The notes under the pieces were generated by a model. It ran no database searches. It worked only from the letters and a program-made list of their open reading frames with translations, and had not been told where the DNA came from. This document shows, piece by piece, positions 18,241-28,911 of a stretch of 64,000 nt of DNA (position 1 is the stretch's first letter; each line of letters begins with the position of its first letter). The stretch spans positions 620,001-684,000 of the forward strand of contig NC_006046.2 of assembly GCF_000006445.2 (NCBI RefSeq), read 5' to 3'. Origin of the DNA: Debaryomyces hansenii CBS767 (taxonomy: Eukaryota > Ascomycota > Pichiomycetes > Serinales > Debaryomycetaceae). The translations under genes and the position numbers were made by a program.

Positions 18241-19698
18241 CTATGTAATTATACACTTATTATCTCCAACAAGCTCACCGTACCGTTCCTTATCCCGTTC
18301 CTTAAGCTTTTCTTTAACTTCTATAGGGAAATATTGCTTCATTAATGCCATGGATTCGAGATCTAAATTTGAACTGTCGGCGTACGCAATAGCATGATCA
18401 CGTCTACAGATAGGACAGTCGACCTTCTTCTGTTGTTTTAATTTAACTAGACATCGGACGCAGAATATATGACCACAATCTAATTTGATAGGTTTAAAGG
18501 CGACAGATGTACAGATGGGACAAGTGTAATCGTCTAATTGGGGAACAAGTGTTAAAATTGACGATTGTATAACATAACAGATGGATTGGGCTATTGAAGA
18601 CCCGGTAATAAAGATATGGTCACTGGATATCAATTTCGGAAATTTATACTTCACCCCCAAAGACGTTTGCTTGTCGAATTTCTTCAAGATTTTTCTGAAA
18701 GCGGTGGAATTGATAGACTGGAACTGGAGAACTTTTAGTAAATGAAAATTCATATTCAAGAATTGGTTGAACGCAACCATGCTCTTTTTGTTTTTAAACT
18801 GATCTGTCAAAGAAGTCTTTTCTACACGGCTGATAAACTCGTTCAAATTGCGTTTCACCTGTTCACCATCTCTTTCAGACGCAGAAACAGAAGTTTCGTT
18901 GTACTTGAAATAGACTTCCGAATCCAAGTAAATCTTGAATAACTCCCTCCATTTGTAAAGGTCCGACTTTCTAAGTGGTCCCTTGGCAGGATTTGCTAAT
19001 TGTTGCATCGACTCGCTAATGGCCTTGACTTCCTCTATTAATTTCGATTCCTCATCTTGCTTCAACTTATCAAGGTTCTCTAACTCTCCGTTAAGCATTT
19101 GAAAGAATTGGGAGTCTGATTTCAACATAATTAACATCTCGCTTCTCTTGCTCGAATTATCCAAAGTCTCGCCCGCGATTTGCTCGAGATAATCATCAGG
19201 GATAGGCGACCCTTCTCGTCTAGACCCCCGTGGAGATAACACCAAAGATTTGTCTTCATTCAACTCATATATCCTATTACTAACACTCTCAATAATACTG
19301 TCTTCATTGCCTATTAGCGTCTCAATTTTTGACTTCAAGCGCAACCAAACTTCGTTAATATGGTCATCCGAAATGTCTGCATTATTATAATCGATACTGA
19401 TTTTCAACATCGGTATGATATGGTCACTTTGTCCAAAATTCGATTTCGTCAACGTATATTCCGCCACAACAGGGTTGTTAGGCGTGTATTCATTATTATC
19501 CATTTCCACAACCTGCTGCTTGGCCTTGTCGTCTATAATCAACTTCAACGTATTTTGTTCCAATCCCAAAAACTGAAGCTCACTTACAACCTTATTAATG
19601 CATTTTTTCAATGACTTATACTGTATGGCGGCTTCAATCCATTCTTCTGGGATATCTTCTTCGATGAGAGTTTGCTCCAAAACTTTAGCAAATTTCAT
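18241..19698 (-). CDS. SPX-RING E3 ubiquitin ligase ending in a CaaX-like box
   Basis: The 485-residue protein starts with an SPX domain (MKFAKVLEQ...EWIEAAIQYKSLKK, resuming at about 240-380), which in this family senses inositol pyrophosphates. A C3HC4 RING (CPIC...CGHIFCVRCL...CPICRRDH, residues 393-434) follows. This order is that of S. pombe Pqr1 and plant NLA ligases, which down-regulate phosphate transport; S. cerevisiae lacks it. The last four residues, CIIT, fit a CaaX prenylation signal, so membrane anchoring is possible. The target (for example phosphate transporters) is inference. No named S. cerevisiae orthologue. Confidence 0.85.
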   Translation of the reverse strand: MKFAKVLEQTLIEEDIPEEWIEAAIQYKSLKKCINKVVSELQFLGLEQNTLKLIIDDKAKQQVVEMDNNEYTPNNPVVAEYTLTKSNFGQSDHIIPMLKISIDYNNADISDDHINEVWLRLKSKIETLIGNEDSIIESVSNRIYELNEDKSLVLSPRGSRREGSPIPDDYLEQIAGETLDNSSKRSEMLIMLKSDSQFFQMLNGELENLDKLKQDEESKLIEEVKAISESMQQLANPAKGPLRKSDLYKWRELFKIYLDSEVYFKYNETSVSASERDGEQVKRNLNEFISRVEKTSLTDQFKNKKSMVAFNQFLNMNFHLLKVLQFQSINSTAFRKILKKFDKQTSLGVKYKFPKLISSDHIFITGSSIAQSICYVIQSSILTLVPQLDDYTCPICTSVAFKPIKLDCGHIFCVRCLVKLKQQKKVDCPICRRDHAIAYADSSNLDLESMALMKQYFPIEVKEKLKERDKERYGELVGDNKCIIT

Positions 19699-19944
19699 TT
19701 TAAAAGTCGCAATTTATTATTTGATGGTTTGTTAAGTACCATAAAAAGCCATACTGTTCTCGACAGGTAGTCTACTAGAATAAGTGCTGTATTAGTATAG
19801 TAAAGAAGATAAATTGTTTAGCCTTAAACGACACTAAAAAAATAAATTTGTTAAAGCCATGCCGCACGTGCCCGTTAAACGACATTATGCTGTCAATACG
19901 ATATCGTATAAAATGTCGCATTATTCTGATCATCTCCGAAAAAG

Positions 19945-19950
19945 AAAAAA
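19945..19950 (-). terminator. RNA polymerase III terminator of tRNA-Glu
   Basis: Six T residues on the minus strand shortly after the tRNA 3' end, followed by a second T5 run (19939-19943). Confidence 0.75.
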
Positions 19951-19956
19951 GTAATT

Positions 19957-20028
19957 TTCCGATACCGGGAGTCGAACCCGGGTTTGCTCGGTGAAAGCGA
20001 ACCGTGCTAGCCGTTACACTATATCGGA
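19957..20028 (-). tRNA. tRNA-Glu(UUC)
   Basis: On the minus strand the sequence begins TCCGATATAGTG, has the anticodon loop CTTTCAC with anticodon TTC (plus-strand 19993-19995), the T arm cccgg-GTTCGACT-cccgg, and a perfect 7-bp acceptor (tccgata/tatcgga). There is no intron. It reads GAA codons. Confidence 0.95.
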
Positions 20029-20565
20029 GAATTTATAAATTGTAGTTTCTTGTAAGAAAACAAGTAGACATATGCTAGTATTTGTTGCACTGACTTAAGT
20101 GTTGAATAGAGTAGTTATGTCGAGAAAGAGAGCATGGAAATTAGAGATCCAGAACTAGCACTCACTGGTTATATCTCGGGACATGGTATATAAGAAAGTT
20201 GTATTGGCCCCCAGTCTCCTTACAAATGTATAGGGTGTTACGAATGCGTAAGAGATCCTAGGCATGACTATTGCACCTTTTTTGGTGTTATAGTTTATTG
20301 CCACAGACAAGACAAAACAAGAAAAAGCTCCCTTGTAGAAATAGATGTAATATAGACTCCATTAGGAAAAGCACCGTTGTCTCTATGAGGAAGGGGTAAG
20401 GTACTTGTGAATGTTTTGCAATCTTTAAACACGCAGAAGAACCTTCTGGAAACCACGCGCAGAAATCGACTTGAAATCGTTGAATGGTAATCTGACCAGA
20501 GTTTCTACTAATAAGATAAGCGTTTCCTGAAGCATTAAAGGTTCATTTAGAAACTACGCAGCATT
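20029..20565. other. Intergenic region upstream of GET3
   Basis: About 540 bp between tRNA-Glu and GET3. No ORF of note. I looked for LTR-like ends because tRNA-flanking DNA often attracts retrotransposons, but found no convincing TG...CA pair. Confidence 0.5.
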
Positions 20566-21612
20566 ATGGATTTAGAATTAGAACCTACATTAGAATCTAT
20601 CGTTCAGCACGACTCGTTGAAGTGGATTTTTGTCGGTGGTAAAGGTGGTGTTGGTAAAACGACCACCTCATCATCAGTTGCAGTGCAATTAGCATTAGCC
20701 CAACCAAATGAACAATTTTTACTTATTTCAACAGATCCAGCACACAACTTGTCTGATGCATTTTGCCAAAAGTTTGGTAAGGATGCCAGAAAGGTTGAAG
20801 GGTTACCAAATTTGTCGTGTATGGAAATCGACCCAGAAGCAGCAATGTCTGATTTACAACAACAAGCATCACAATATAACAACGATCCAAATGACCCATT
20901 GAAGAGTATGATGAGCGATATGACTGGATCTATTCCAGGTATTGACGAAGCTTTGTCGTTCATGGAAGTTTTGAAGCATATCAAAAATCAGAAGGTACTC
21001 GAAGGAGAAGATAACTCGAACGCTATTTCCTACAAGACCATTATCTTCGATACGGCCCCTACTGGTCACACATTGCGTTTCTTACAGTTGCCATCTACGT
21101 TAGAGAAGTTATTGTCCAAATTTAAGGACTTGTCTGGTAAGTTGGGACCTATGTTGAGCATGATGGGCGGTGGCCAACAACAAGACATCTTTGAGAAGTT
21201 GAATGAAGTGCAAAAGAACGTGAGCGAAGTCAACGAACAGTTTACCAACCCTGAATTGACTACATTTATCTGTGTGTGTATTTCTGAATTTTTGTCATTA
21301 TACGAGACCGAAAGAATGATCCAAGAATTGATGTCCTACAACATGGATGTCAACTCGATTGTCGTTAACCAGTTATTGTTTGCAGAAGGTGATGACCACT
21401 CTTGTAAGAGATGTGAATCCAGATGGAAGATGCAAAAGAAATACTTGGACCAAATGGGCGAATTGTACGAGGATTACCATTTGGTTAAGATGCCATTACT
21501 CGGTTGTGAAATCAGAGGGGTAGAGAACTTGAAGAAATTTTCCAAGTTCTTGTTGAAACCATACGATCCAAAGGCTGATAGTGACATTGTTTTCGATTTA
21601 GAAGAAAAATAA
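20566..21612 (+). CDS. GET3: Get3, tail-anchored protein targeting ATPase
   Basis: This 348-residue ArsA-type ATPase captures tail-anchored membrane proteins in the cytosol and delivers them to Get1/Get2 at the ER. Visible motifs are the deviant Walker [11 protein letters not shown] (24-33), switch [13 protein letters not shown] (55-66), switch [14 protein letters not shown] (162-173), a Met-rich client-binding helix region (about 193-205), and the zinc dimer motif CKRC (Cys280, Cys283). The length is within six residues of the S. cerevisiae protein. Codons are biased as in a well-expressed gene. Confidence 0.97.
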   Translation: MDLELEPTLESIVQHDSLKWIFVGGKGGVGKTTTSSSVAVQLALAQPNEQFLLISTDPAHNLSDAFCQKFGKDARKVEGLPNLSCMEIDPEAAMSDLQQQASQYNNDPNDPLKSMMSDMTGSIPGIDEALSFMEVLKHIKNQKVLEGEDNSNAISYKTIIFDTAPTGHTLRFLQLPSTLEKLLSKFKDLSGKLGPMLSMMGGGQQQDIFEKLNEVQKNVSEVNEQFTNPELTTFICVCISEFLSLYETERMIQELMSYNMDVNSIVVNQLLFAEGDDHSCKRCESRWKMQKKYLDQMGELYEDYHLVKMPLLGCEIRGVENLKKFSKFLLKPYDPKADSDIVFDLEEK

Positions 21613-21871
21613 TTTATGTACATTAATTCTATCTAGCACTATTTATGCCTTAGATAAATTCATTCTTTTCGACACTGATTTCGCTTAGTAGAAGGTTTCT
21701 CTGCTGAGTGTATTTGCATTTACCATTGACAAAGCCAGTAGGTTTAAGATGGCATAGTTCTAGTAGCTCTAATGTAGTCACATGATTAATGTTTTTCTTC
21801 TAATAATAGTCATAAATCAACTGGGTACTAAATATCACTTTTAAGTCAGGTCTATTAAGACACTTGGTAAC

Positions 21872-22140
21872 ATGGCCAGAGGAAACCAGAGGGATCTTGC
21901 AAGAGCAAAGAACATGAAAAAGCAGCAAGATGCTGCTAGGAGTCAAAAGAAGGATGGGGATCCAAAAAAGAGAATGGAGAGTGATGCGGACAAAATGAGA
22001 AGAAAGCAAGCTGAAGGTACGTAAAAGGATAATTATATCCAAGTGTAGTAACTATGACGACCCTTATACCATTGTGCCCGAATACTGACCAATTCTATTT
22101 AGCTGATGCTAGGAAAGCGGCCGAACAAGGAAAGAAATAG
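21872..22140 (+). CDS. Small SERF/4F5-family protein, spliced (exons 21872-22016 and 22103-22140)
   Basis: Exon 1 encodes MARGNQRDLARAKNMKKQ... and would stop at 51 codons if unspliced (GAA GGT ACG TAA). Removing an 86-nt intron (22017-22102) with 5' site GTACGT, branch-like TACTGAC (22083-22089) and 3' TTTAG joins the frame exactly and gives a 60-residue, highly charged protein ending ARKAAEQGKK. The N-terminal pattern GNQRDLARAKNxKK is diagnostic of SERF/4F5 proteins (S. cerevisiae YDL085C-A). Human SERF1A modifies amyloid aggregation; its normal role is unclear. In S. cerevisiae it is also next to the dienelactone hydrolase gene YDL086W. Confidence 0.9.
22017..22102 (+). other. Spliceosomal intron of the SERF gene
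   Basis: Eighty-six nucleotides bounded by GTACGT and TTTAG, with a TACTGAC branch-point candidate 14 nt before the 3' site. It is the only intron I can support in the window. Confidence 0.85.
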
Positions 22141-22702
22141 TTTGAAGAGCTATTCTGAAAATATTCTTTGTGGTGGTTCTAGAGTTCACTAATAACTATG
22201 TATCTGAGTGGGATTAGCTATTGTTATACTATGGTGGCATATTGGGTATGAATTCATGCAGTATTATTATTACTGGCTATATCTTTCAATAATGTGAATA
22301 GGTATGAATAAAATATGCATTAACTCGACTAGTATTAAACCTTCTTGTAGCTACATGTAGATTTAGGGATGATATCTCTAAGTTAATTTGATGTACTTAT
22401 ACTTTGATTAGTCTAAAAAATATGCCAATTGATATAAACTTCAAACGTCCGTAAAGTCATGAACGGTCTTCTAAAGATTTCTCTACAAACATAGCTTTCT
22501 TTTAATTCCTTAGAGAAGCATTACAGAGGTATCTGTGCTTTTGAGCGTTCTTCACCATAGTTTCCCTAATAACCGTTAATATGGACATTTTAACAGCCAA
22601 ACTGATCTAAAGTGGATATGTGTCTATACCAGACGATTGATAAATTGAAGCAAATTGGAGTAATTAAGTCCTTATCTTTTATATCCCCCAACTAAAGCCA
22701 CA
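22141..22702. other. Intergenic region upstream of the dienelactone hydrolase
   Basis: About 560 bp of AT-rich spacer. I see no ORF with coding character, no tRNA and no repeat. Confidence 0.5.
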
Positions 22703-23512
22703 ATGTTAATTGAAGAATCGTATCATGACGTGAAGACATCTTATGGCACAACAATGAGATTGTTTGTCTATCATCCAAAAATTTTGAATTATCCAAAGGT
22801 TAAATTCCCTGGCGTGGTGGTTTACAGTGAAATTTACCAGGTTACCGGACCAGTGACTAGGTTTGCTAAAGATATTGCTGGACAAGGTTTTATTGTAGTA
22901 TGTCCTTCCATCTACCATAACTTTGAAAGTCACGAGGCATTGGCCTATGATAACGAAGGTACAGACAAGGGTAACAACTACAAAATCGCCAAGGAAATCA
23001 AATCGTATGACGAAGATAACAAATTAGCCATTGATTATTTGACTGCTTTGCCTACTTGTAATGGCAAGATTGGTGCCACTGGCATGTGTCTCGGGGGCCA
23101 TTTGGCCTTCAGAGCTGCGTTAGATCCAAGGGTCCGTGCGGCTGTTTGTTTCTTCGCTACGGACATTCACAACCACGCATTAGGTAAGGGCAAACAGGAC
23201 GACTCGTTGAAGAGATGTGGCGAAATCAAGGGTGAATTGATCATGATTTTCGGCTGTAAAGATAACCACGTCCCTCTTGAAGGCAGGGATTTAATCAGAA
23301 GCGAATTGAGAAAAAACAACGTTGAAATGACCTTCATTGAAATTAACGACGCCCAGCATGCTTTTATCAGAGACGAGATGAGTAAGGGCAGATACGACCC
23401 GGCTACCACGAAGAACTGCATGGAATGGTTATTCGAATTGTTCAACAGAAAGTTGAAGTTGGATTACGGTGAACATGATGGCAAGGAGACTAAAATAGAA
23501 AACGTTTGCTAA
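22703..23512 (+). CDS. Dienelactone hydrolase family protein (YDL086W type)
   Basis: This 269-residue alpha/beta-hydrolase has the DLH triad: nucleophile Cys129 in [13 protein letters not shown], Asp187 in GCKDNHVP and His219 in NDAQHAF. A conserved acidic residue (Glu43 in YSEIYQ) fits the family's active-site glutamate. The bacterial enzymes open dienelactone rings. The yeast homologue YDL086W is annotated as a carboxymethylenebutenolidase-like protein without a proven substrate. No signal peptide is visible, so it is probably cytosolic. It follows the SERF gene, as in S. cerevisiae. Confidence 0.9.
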   Translation: MLIEESYHDVKTSYGTTMRLFVYHPKILNYPKVKFPGVVVYSEIYQVTGPVTRFAKDIAGQGFIVVCPSIYHNFESHEALAYDNEGTDKGNNYKIAKEIKSYDEDNKLAIDYLTALPTCNGKIGATGMCLGGHLAFRAALDPRVRAAVCFFATDIHNHALGKGKQDDSLKRCGEIKGELIMIFGCKDNHVPLEGRDLIRSELRKNNVEMTFIEINDAQHAFIRDEMSKGRYDPATTKNCMEWLFELFNRKLKLDYGEHDGKETKIENVC

Positions 23513-23760
23513 ATTTTTCGGGATGGAACTTCGAAGAAGACCCGTTATATAATATACCGCATCTATACAACCTTCCTTTGATAGCATAGTCTATAGTTAA
23601 GTAGCAAATAGTAGTGGTATATGAATGCTTGCAAAATGTAAAACACGTGAAAAAATGGTTACATAAGCCAACAATTTTTTTATCATCGTTGAAAAATTAG
23701 TTCAATGATGGAAGAAAGGTAAATCAAAAAGAGGTTTACCATTAAAGAAAGCTATACATT

Positions 23761-24810
23761 ATGAGACCAATCAAGTTAATGGGTCATGAGCGTTCATTGA
23801 CGCAAGTGAAATTCAATAGAGAAGGTGATTTAATCTTTTCCGTCGCCAAGGATAGCACAGCATCAATTTGGTATTCATCAAATGGTGAAAGATTGGGGAC
23901 TTTAGAAGGTCACATTGGTACTATTTGGTCTATCGACGTGGATGCTGATACTATATTATGTGCCACAGGTAGTGCTGATTTAACTATCAAGTTATGGAAG
24001 ATCGAAACCGGTGAATGTGTTCAATCGTGGGAAATGCCAACACCAGTGAGAAGAGTTGCATTCTCTCCTGATAATAAGAGATTGTTGGCAGTTACCGATC
24101 AAGTTATGGGTCAAACCGGTACTATCTCTGTGTTTGATATAAATTACGAGGGTGACTACACCAAGCAACAAAGCAAACCATCGTTAATTATCGAGACTAG
24201 AAGTGATGCTAAGAAAGTTACAGTTGCAGGATGGTCAGCCAACGGCGATTTCATTATTGCAGGTCACGAAGACGGATACGTTTCTAAATACAACAGTTCC
24301 ACCGGTGAATTCATCGAAACTGCCCAGGTGCACGGTATTCACAACGAAGAAAAGATTGCCTCTATTACCGATATACAATTTGCTCCAGAAGACAAGTCCT
24401 ACATTGTTACTGCATCAAAGGACAAGTGTTCATGTTTAGTTGATGTTGACACACTTGAATTGATGAAGGTGTACAAGGCCGACGCTCCAATGAACACGGC
24501 CGCTATCACCCCAATCAAGGACTTTGTTATCTTAGGAGGTGGTCAAGAAGCTAGAAATGTTACCACTACTGCTGAGTCTCAAGGTAAGTTCGAAGCCAGA
24601 TTTTACCATAAAATTTTCATCGACGAAATTGGCCGTGTTAAGGGTCATTTCGGTCCTTTGAATTCTATCGCCGTTCACCCTGACGGAACCGGTTATGCCA
24701 GTGGAGGAGAAGATGGTTTTATCAGATTGCACTACTTTGATAAGTCCTACTTTGACTTTGAGTTTGATACTGAAAGAGCTGAAAGAGCGATGGCTTCAAG
24801 TGCTGCTTAG
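23761..24810 (+). CDS. TIF34: Translation initiation factor eIF3i (Tif34)
   Basis: The 349-residue WD40 protein begins [19 protein letters not shown], the standard eIF3i start, and has seven blade repeats (for example [70 protein letters not shown]). Tif34 binds Prt1 (eIF3b) and Tif35 (eIF3g) and promotes scanning. The length is nearly the same as in S. cerevisiae (347). Codon use is that of a highly expressed gene, without CTG codons. Its neighbours, a DLH gene upstream and an NDE gene 20 kb away, recall the S. cerevisiae NDE1-TIF34 pair. Confidence 0.96.
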   Translation: MRPIKLMGHERSLTQVKFNREGDLIFSVAKDSTASIWYSSNGERLGTLEGHIGTIWSIDVDADTILCATGSADLTIKLWKIETGECVQSWEMPTPVRRVAFSPDNKRLLAVTDQVMGQTGTISVFDINYEGDYTKQQSKPSLIIETRSDAKKVTVAGWSANGDFIIAGHEDGYVSKYNSSTGEFIETAQVHGIHNEEKIASITDIQFAPEDKSYIVTASKDKCSCLVDVDTLELMKVYKADAPMNTAAITPIKDFVILGGGQEARNVTTTAESQGKFEARFYHKIFIDEIGRVKGHFGPLNSIAVHPDGTGYASGGEDGFIRLHYFDKSYFDFEFDTERAERAMASSAA

Positions 24811-25193
24811 GTTAAATGTCCTGTTTCCTCTTGCATTGGTTTCTCTTTACTACAAAAACCTTTTATTTTATTATTCTAATGGTTAACTTGATAAGCAGTT
24901 TGAATAATCAAGTAAGATATCTCACTGTATACTATTTTAATTATGTCATACATCAATATAAAGACAGTTTCTATTAATCAATTATGTAAAATTAACGTGT
25001 CAAAATTTAATCTCTATGTTTATGAAACGCGCACGTCCTCATCTATCTAGAAGTTCCTCGAACTATCTAGAACATCAATAGTAGCTGCGAAAGATTCTTC
25101 CAGATCCTGTTTAAATTACTATATAATAACGGGTTGGGAACGTAGTTTTGAACATGGTTTCGTAAGAAAGCAATATATCAATAGACCTAAATA
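24811..25193. other. Intergenic region with heat-shock elements
   Basis: About 380 bp between TIF34 and the Hsp20-like gene. The second half carries the step-type heat-shock element described separately and, at 25095-25100, two adjacent TTC units. Confidence 0.6.
25049..25073 (+). promoter_or_regulatory. Step-type heat-shock element
   Basis: Three GAA units in the same orientation start at 25050, 25060 and 25070, exactly 10 bp apart, each in AGAA or CGAA context, with an inverted TTC at 25054. Three same-facing units with 5-bp gaps form the step-type element bound by yeast Hsf1. It is about 125 nt before the ATG at 25194. Confidence 0.6.
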
Positions 25194-26000
25194 ATGATAG
25201 CATACTACAATTCTCCACATTATAATACTGACGCATTCAATCCATTCAATATTGGAAGTCATAATATATTATTCAATGATGTAATGCACCAACTAGATAA
25301 ACAATTTTATCATAACCAAAGTCAAAAGATGCTTGCTCAAATGAGTAAGCCAAGCAGTGTAAAGCAGGTCGAAACGGTAGATGGTTATCAAATCCAAATC
25401 GCTAAGAAATACGGTGATTTTAATGGATATGAGATCAGAGTAATAAGGGACTTATCAGGCAACTATTTACTTAAGATTGAAGGAAATAACGATCAATTCA
25501 AGAAGTTATACCAATTAAACCCAGAAGAAGTGGAAATAGGTGAAATTGACTGGAAGTGGTTCAGAAATGAAAACATCTTAGTATTGAACATACCGAAGAG
25601 CGAACACAAATACGAAGAGAAAAAGAAACTGAAGAGTGTCAAGAAGGCAAATTGTAAGAAATCTGATCATAGAAGAAAGGCAAGACACGAGAAGAGGTTG
25701 CGTCGCAAGGTCGACAAAATTGAAGCTGCTCTTCAAGAAGAACAAAGACAAAGGAATTCCGAAAAGCAAGAAGAGGACGAAGAAGACAATCACCGCAACC
25801 TGATAAGCAACGAAGCGCTGTTTGAACACGAAGAAAACATAGAAGTTGCCCCATCAGACTCGAGTACAGCTTTGGAGTCTGACAGTAGTGAAACTGAGTC
25901 AATCGAATCCGAACCTATTAAAGTCAAGAAAAACAGACTGCCTTCAATCGAAGAAGTCGAAGACGAAGAATTTATACTACTTCGCAAGAATATGATATAG
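25194..26000 (+). CDS. Hsp20-like protein with long charged C-terminal tail
   Basis: A 268-residue protein. The N terminus is rich in Asn, Phe and His (about 1-55). Residues about 60-145 look like a divergent alpha-crystallin domain: a KQVETVDGYQIQIAKKY strand, YEIRVIRDLSGNYLLKIEG, and the closing ENILVLNIPK, which corresponds to the typical L-x-I-x-hydrophobic-P strand of small heat-shock proteins. A basic coiled-coil segment (about 150-195) and an acidic Ser/Glu tail follow. The heat-shock element upstream supports the call. The fold assignment is inference from pattern only; I do not recognise an orthologue by name. Confidence 0.7.
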   Translation: MIAYYNSPHYNTDAFNPFNIGSHNILFNDVMHQLDKQFYHNQSQKMLAQMSKPSSVKQVETVDGYQIQIAKKYGDFNGYEIRVIRDLSGNYLLKIEGNNDQFKKLYQLNPEEVEIGEIDWKWFRNENILVLNIPKSEHKYEEKKKLKSVKKANCKKSDHRRKARHEKRLRRKVDKIEAALQEEQRQRNSEKQEEDEEDNHRNLISNEALFEHEENIEVAPSDSSTALESDSSETESIESEPIKVKKNRLPSIEEVEDEEFILLRKNMI

Positions 26001-26184
26001 CTAACGTATAGATAGAAACCCATATAGCTGACGAATATAATGTAATCATAGATACGAAGTAGTTACTAATCATGTTGCACGTGAAGAACGTAAATTTTGC
26101 AGTTGACGCAAATCAGGCATCATTGCCATTATCTTGCTGAAAAGTCAATATTGGTGGCAAATAACTTGGAATAGGAGGACCAAA

Positions 26185-28671
26185 ATGACTTCAGGTCAGA
26201 TAGCTGAAGATTCAGATACTGCTACACATTCTTACGAAGAAAATGAGGGTGGTGGATTCATAGTTGATGATCCCGAATATGCGAGTAACAAAAGATCTAG
26301 GAGAGCGAAATCCCAGAAGATAGACTACAAGTTGTCATCTGATGACGAGGAGCAAGGTCTGATAGATGTCAGGCAACCCAAACGAAGAAACAATACGCGT
26401 GTGAAGAAGAAATCGACAAAAATGAAATTAGAAAGCGATGGTGAAGATGATGAAGATTTCAGCATTGATATGATAGAAGATCTCAATGAGAGCGACGAAA
26501 ATGATGATGATTTAGAAATAACGAATTCGTCAAACATTATAAGAAATGGTGAATCGAGGGATCAGGCTATTTCCTTGTCAGAGTCGGAGGATGACTTACC
26601 TTTATCCAAGAGAGAACCACCTAAAAAGCGAAGAAAGGCAGCACCACTGAAGAAAACACCTTCAAAGAGAAAGAAGAAAGAACCAAAAGTGAAAGTGCCA
26701 TATTTTACAAGAGTTACCAATAAGTTATATGACCAACATCCATACTTAAAGGATGTCTTTCCATATTTGCAGGCTGTTGATAAGATACCTGTGCAGAGGG
26801 CAGAACAGCCTCCGGGAATGAACATCAAATTGTTGCCATTCCAACAGGAGGGATTAAATTGGTTGATCAAACAGGAAGATGGTGAATATGGAGGAGGTAT
26901 ATTAGCAGATGAAATGGGTATGGGTAAGACCATACAAATGATAGCGTTGTTTTTGAGCGATTTAACAAAGAGGCCAAACCTAGTGGTTGGGCCCACGGTT
27001 GCCTTAATGCAGTGGAAGAATGAAATCGAAAAGCATACTAAGGGAAATCTTTTGAAAGTGTTGCTTTTTCATGGTGCCAATAGGCTGTCAGACCTAGAAG
27101 AATTAAATAAGTATGATATAATATTGACTTCGTATTCAGTTTTGGAATCAGTATATCGGAAAGAGAAGTACGGCTTCAAAAGGAAGAATGGACTAGTTAA
27201 AGAAACTTCTCCGTTACATGCACTCAAATTTTATAGGGTAATATTGGATGAAGCCCATAATATTAAAGACAGAACTTCAGGAACGGCAAAAGCTGCCAAC
27301 AATGTCAACTGTATTAAAAAGTGGTGTTTAACAGGTACTCCATTGCAGAACAGAATCGGTGAGATGTACTCATTAATCAGATTCTTAAAGTTGGAACCGT
27401 TTCATAAGTACTTTTGTACAAAATGTGATTGTTCCAGTGACGAGTGGAAATTTTCAAATTGGAGACATTGTGATATTTGTGGTCATACTCCTATGTTACA
27501 TACGAATTTCTTCAATCATTTTATGTTGAAGAATATCCAGAAATTTGGTATTGAGGGTGATGGATTGACGAGTTTTCAAAATATTAGATTGTTATTAAGT
27601 AATGTAATGCTAAGAAGAACAAAAGTTGAGAGGGCAGATGATTTAGGATTACCTCCTAGAATAGTTGAAATTAGGCGGGATAGGTTTAATGAAGAAGAAA
27701 AGGATTTATATACCTCATTGTACAGTGACTCGAAACGTAAATTCAATGATTTTGTTGCAGAGGGGGTAGTTTTAAATAACTATGCCAATATCTTCACATT
27801 GATTACCAGAATGAGACAGCTTGCAGATCATCCCGATCTAGTATTGAAAAGAGTAGGTAGCAATCAAATATCCGAAGAAATTGAAGGTGTCATAATCTGT
27901 CAATTATGTGACGATGAAGCAGAAGAGCCTATCGAGTCGAAGTGTCATCATAAATTCTGCAGGATGTGTATTCAAGAATATACCGATTCTTTTGTTGGAG
28001 AAGCTAAAAACTTACAGTGTCCTGTCTGCCATATCGGCTTGTCGATTGATTTGCAACAAACGGCACTCGAGGTTGATGAACAACAATTCTCTAAAGCATC
28101 AATTGTAAACCGTATCAAGTTGGGTGCCCATGGTGGCGAATGGAGATCATCCACCAAGATCGAAGCATTGGTGGAAGAACTCTACAAACTTAGGTCTGAC
28201 CGGCATACAATTAAATCGATTGTGTTTTCCCAGTTTACTTCCATGCTAGACTTGATTGAATGGAGATTGAAACGAGCCGGTTTCCAAACTGTCAAATTAC
28301 AGGGTTCTATGTCCCCACAACAACGTGATAACACTATTAAGTATTTTATGGAAAATACTCTGGTAGAAGTATTCTTGGTTTCCTTAAAAGCCGGTGGTGT
28401 AGCATTAAATTTATGCGAGGCTTCCCAAGTCTTTCTCATGGATCCATGGTGGAATCCTAGTGTTGAATGGCAATCTATGGATAGAGTCCATCGGATTGGT
28501 CAGAAGAGGCCGATTCGAATCACTAGATTTTGCATCGAAGATAGTATTGAGCTGAAAATTATCGAATTACAAGAGAAAAAGGCTACAATGATTCATGCCA
28601 CTATCAACCATGATGACGCAGCCGTAAGTAGACTAACGCCGGACGATTTACAGTTTTTATTTATGAACTAG
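26185..28671 (+). CDS. RAD16: Rad16, SWI2/SNF2 ATPase-RING of global genome repair
   Basis: With the ATG at 26185 (the upstream open frame has no ATG) the protein has 828 residues. An acidic/basic N terminus is followed by an SNF2 helicase core with Walker A in [11 protein letters not shown] (about 245-249), DEAHNIK and LTGTPLQNR, a RING inserted between the lobes (CQLC...CHHKFCRMC...CPVC, about 572-616), and the C-terminal VHRIGQ motif. This is the layout of Rad16, which with Rad7 repairs UV damage in silent chromatin and is part of an E3 ligase. A zinc-like CTKCDC...CDIC pair sits between SNF2 motifs. The gene lies beside LYS2, as in S. cerevisiae. Confidence 0.95.
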   Translation: MTSGQIAEDSDTATHSYEENEGGGFIVDDPEYASNKRSRRAKSQKIDYKLSSDDEEQGLIDVRQPKRRNNTRVKKKSTKMKLESDGEDDEDFSIDMIEDLNESDENDDDLEITNSSNIIRNGESRDQAISLSESEDDLPLSKREPPKKRRKAAPLKKTPSKRKKKEPKVKVPYFTRVTNKLYDQHPYLKDVFPYLQAVDKIPVQRAEQPPGMNIKLLPFQQEGLNWLIKQEDGEYGGGILADEMGMGKTIQMIALFLSDLTKRPNLVVGPTVALMQWKNEIEKHTKGNLLKVLLFHGANRLSDLEELNKYDIILTSYSVLESVYRKEKYGFKRKNGLVKETSPLHALKFYRVILDEAHNIKDRTSGTAKAANNVNCIKKWCLTGTPLQNRIGEMYSLIRFLKLEPFHKYFCTKCDCSSDEWKFSNWRHCDICGHTPMLHTNFFNHFMLKNIQKFGIEGDGLTSFQNIRLLLSNVMLRRTKVERADDLGLPPRIVEIRRDRFNEEEKDLYTSLYSDSKRKFNDFVAEGVVLNNYANIFTLITRMRQLADHPDLVLKRVGSNQISEEIEGVIICQLCDDEAEEPIESKCHHKFCRMCIQEYTDSFVGEAKNLQCPVCHIGLSIDLQQTALEVDEQQFSKASIVNRIKLGAHGGEWRSSTKIEALVEELYKLRSDRHTIKSIVFSQFTSMLDLIEWRLKRAGFQTVKLQGSMSPQQRDNTIKYFMENTLVEVFLVSLKAGGVALNLCEASQVFLMDPWWNPSVEWQSMDRVHRIGQKRPIRITRFCIEDSIELKIIELQEKKATMIHATINHDDAAVSRLTPDDLQFLFMN

Positions 28672-28750
28672 CAGTATATATATAATAATAAAGCGATAAA
28701 GAATATTCATAGAATTATTAGTGCAGCAATTTGAAATTTTATTTTTCGTC

Positions 28751-28757
28751 TGACTCA
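28751..28757 (+). promoter_or_regulatory. Gcn4-type site upstream of LYS2
   Basis: A perfect TGACTCA, about 155 nt before the LYS2 start. It is the binding site for Gcn4, which induces amino-acid biosynthesis genes during starvation. Confidence 0.65.
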
Positions 28758-28911
28758 TTGAGAGCGTATCCGGAAAACTCTGGAGATGAAGAATGAAAAA
28801 TCATCGAATAAAGGTTATTTCTAAGATATATACGATAAAAGTAATTATTAATTGTTCAACTTAACGTAACAGGTCAATAATTTATGTATCATATATAAAT
28901 TTGCTACCACA

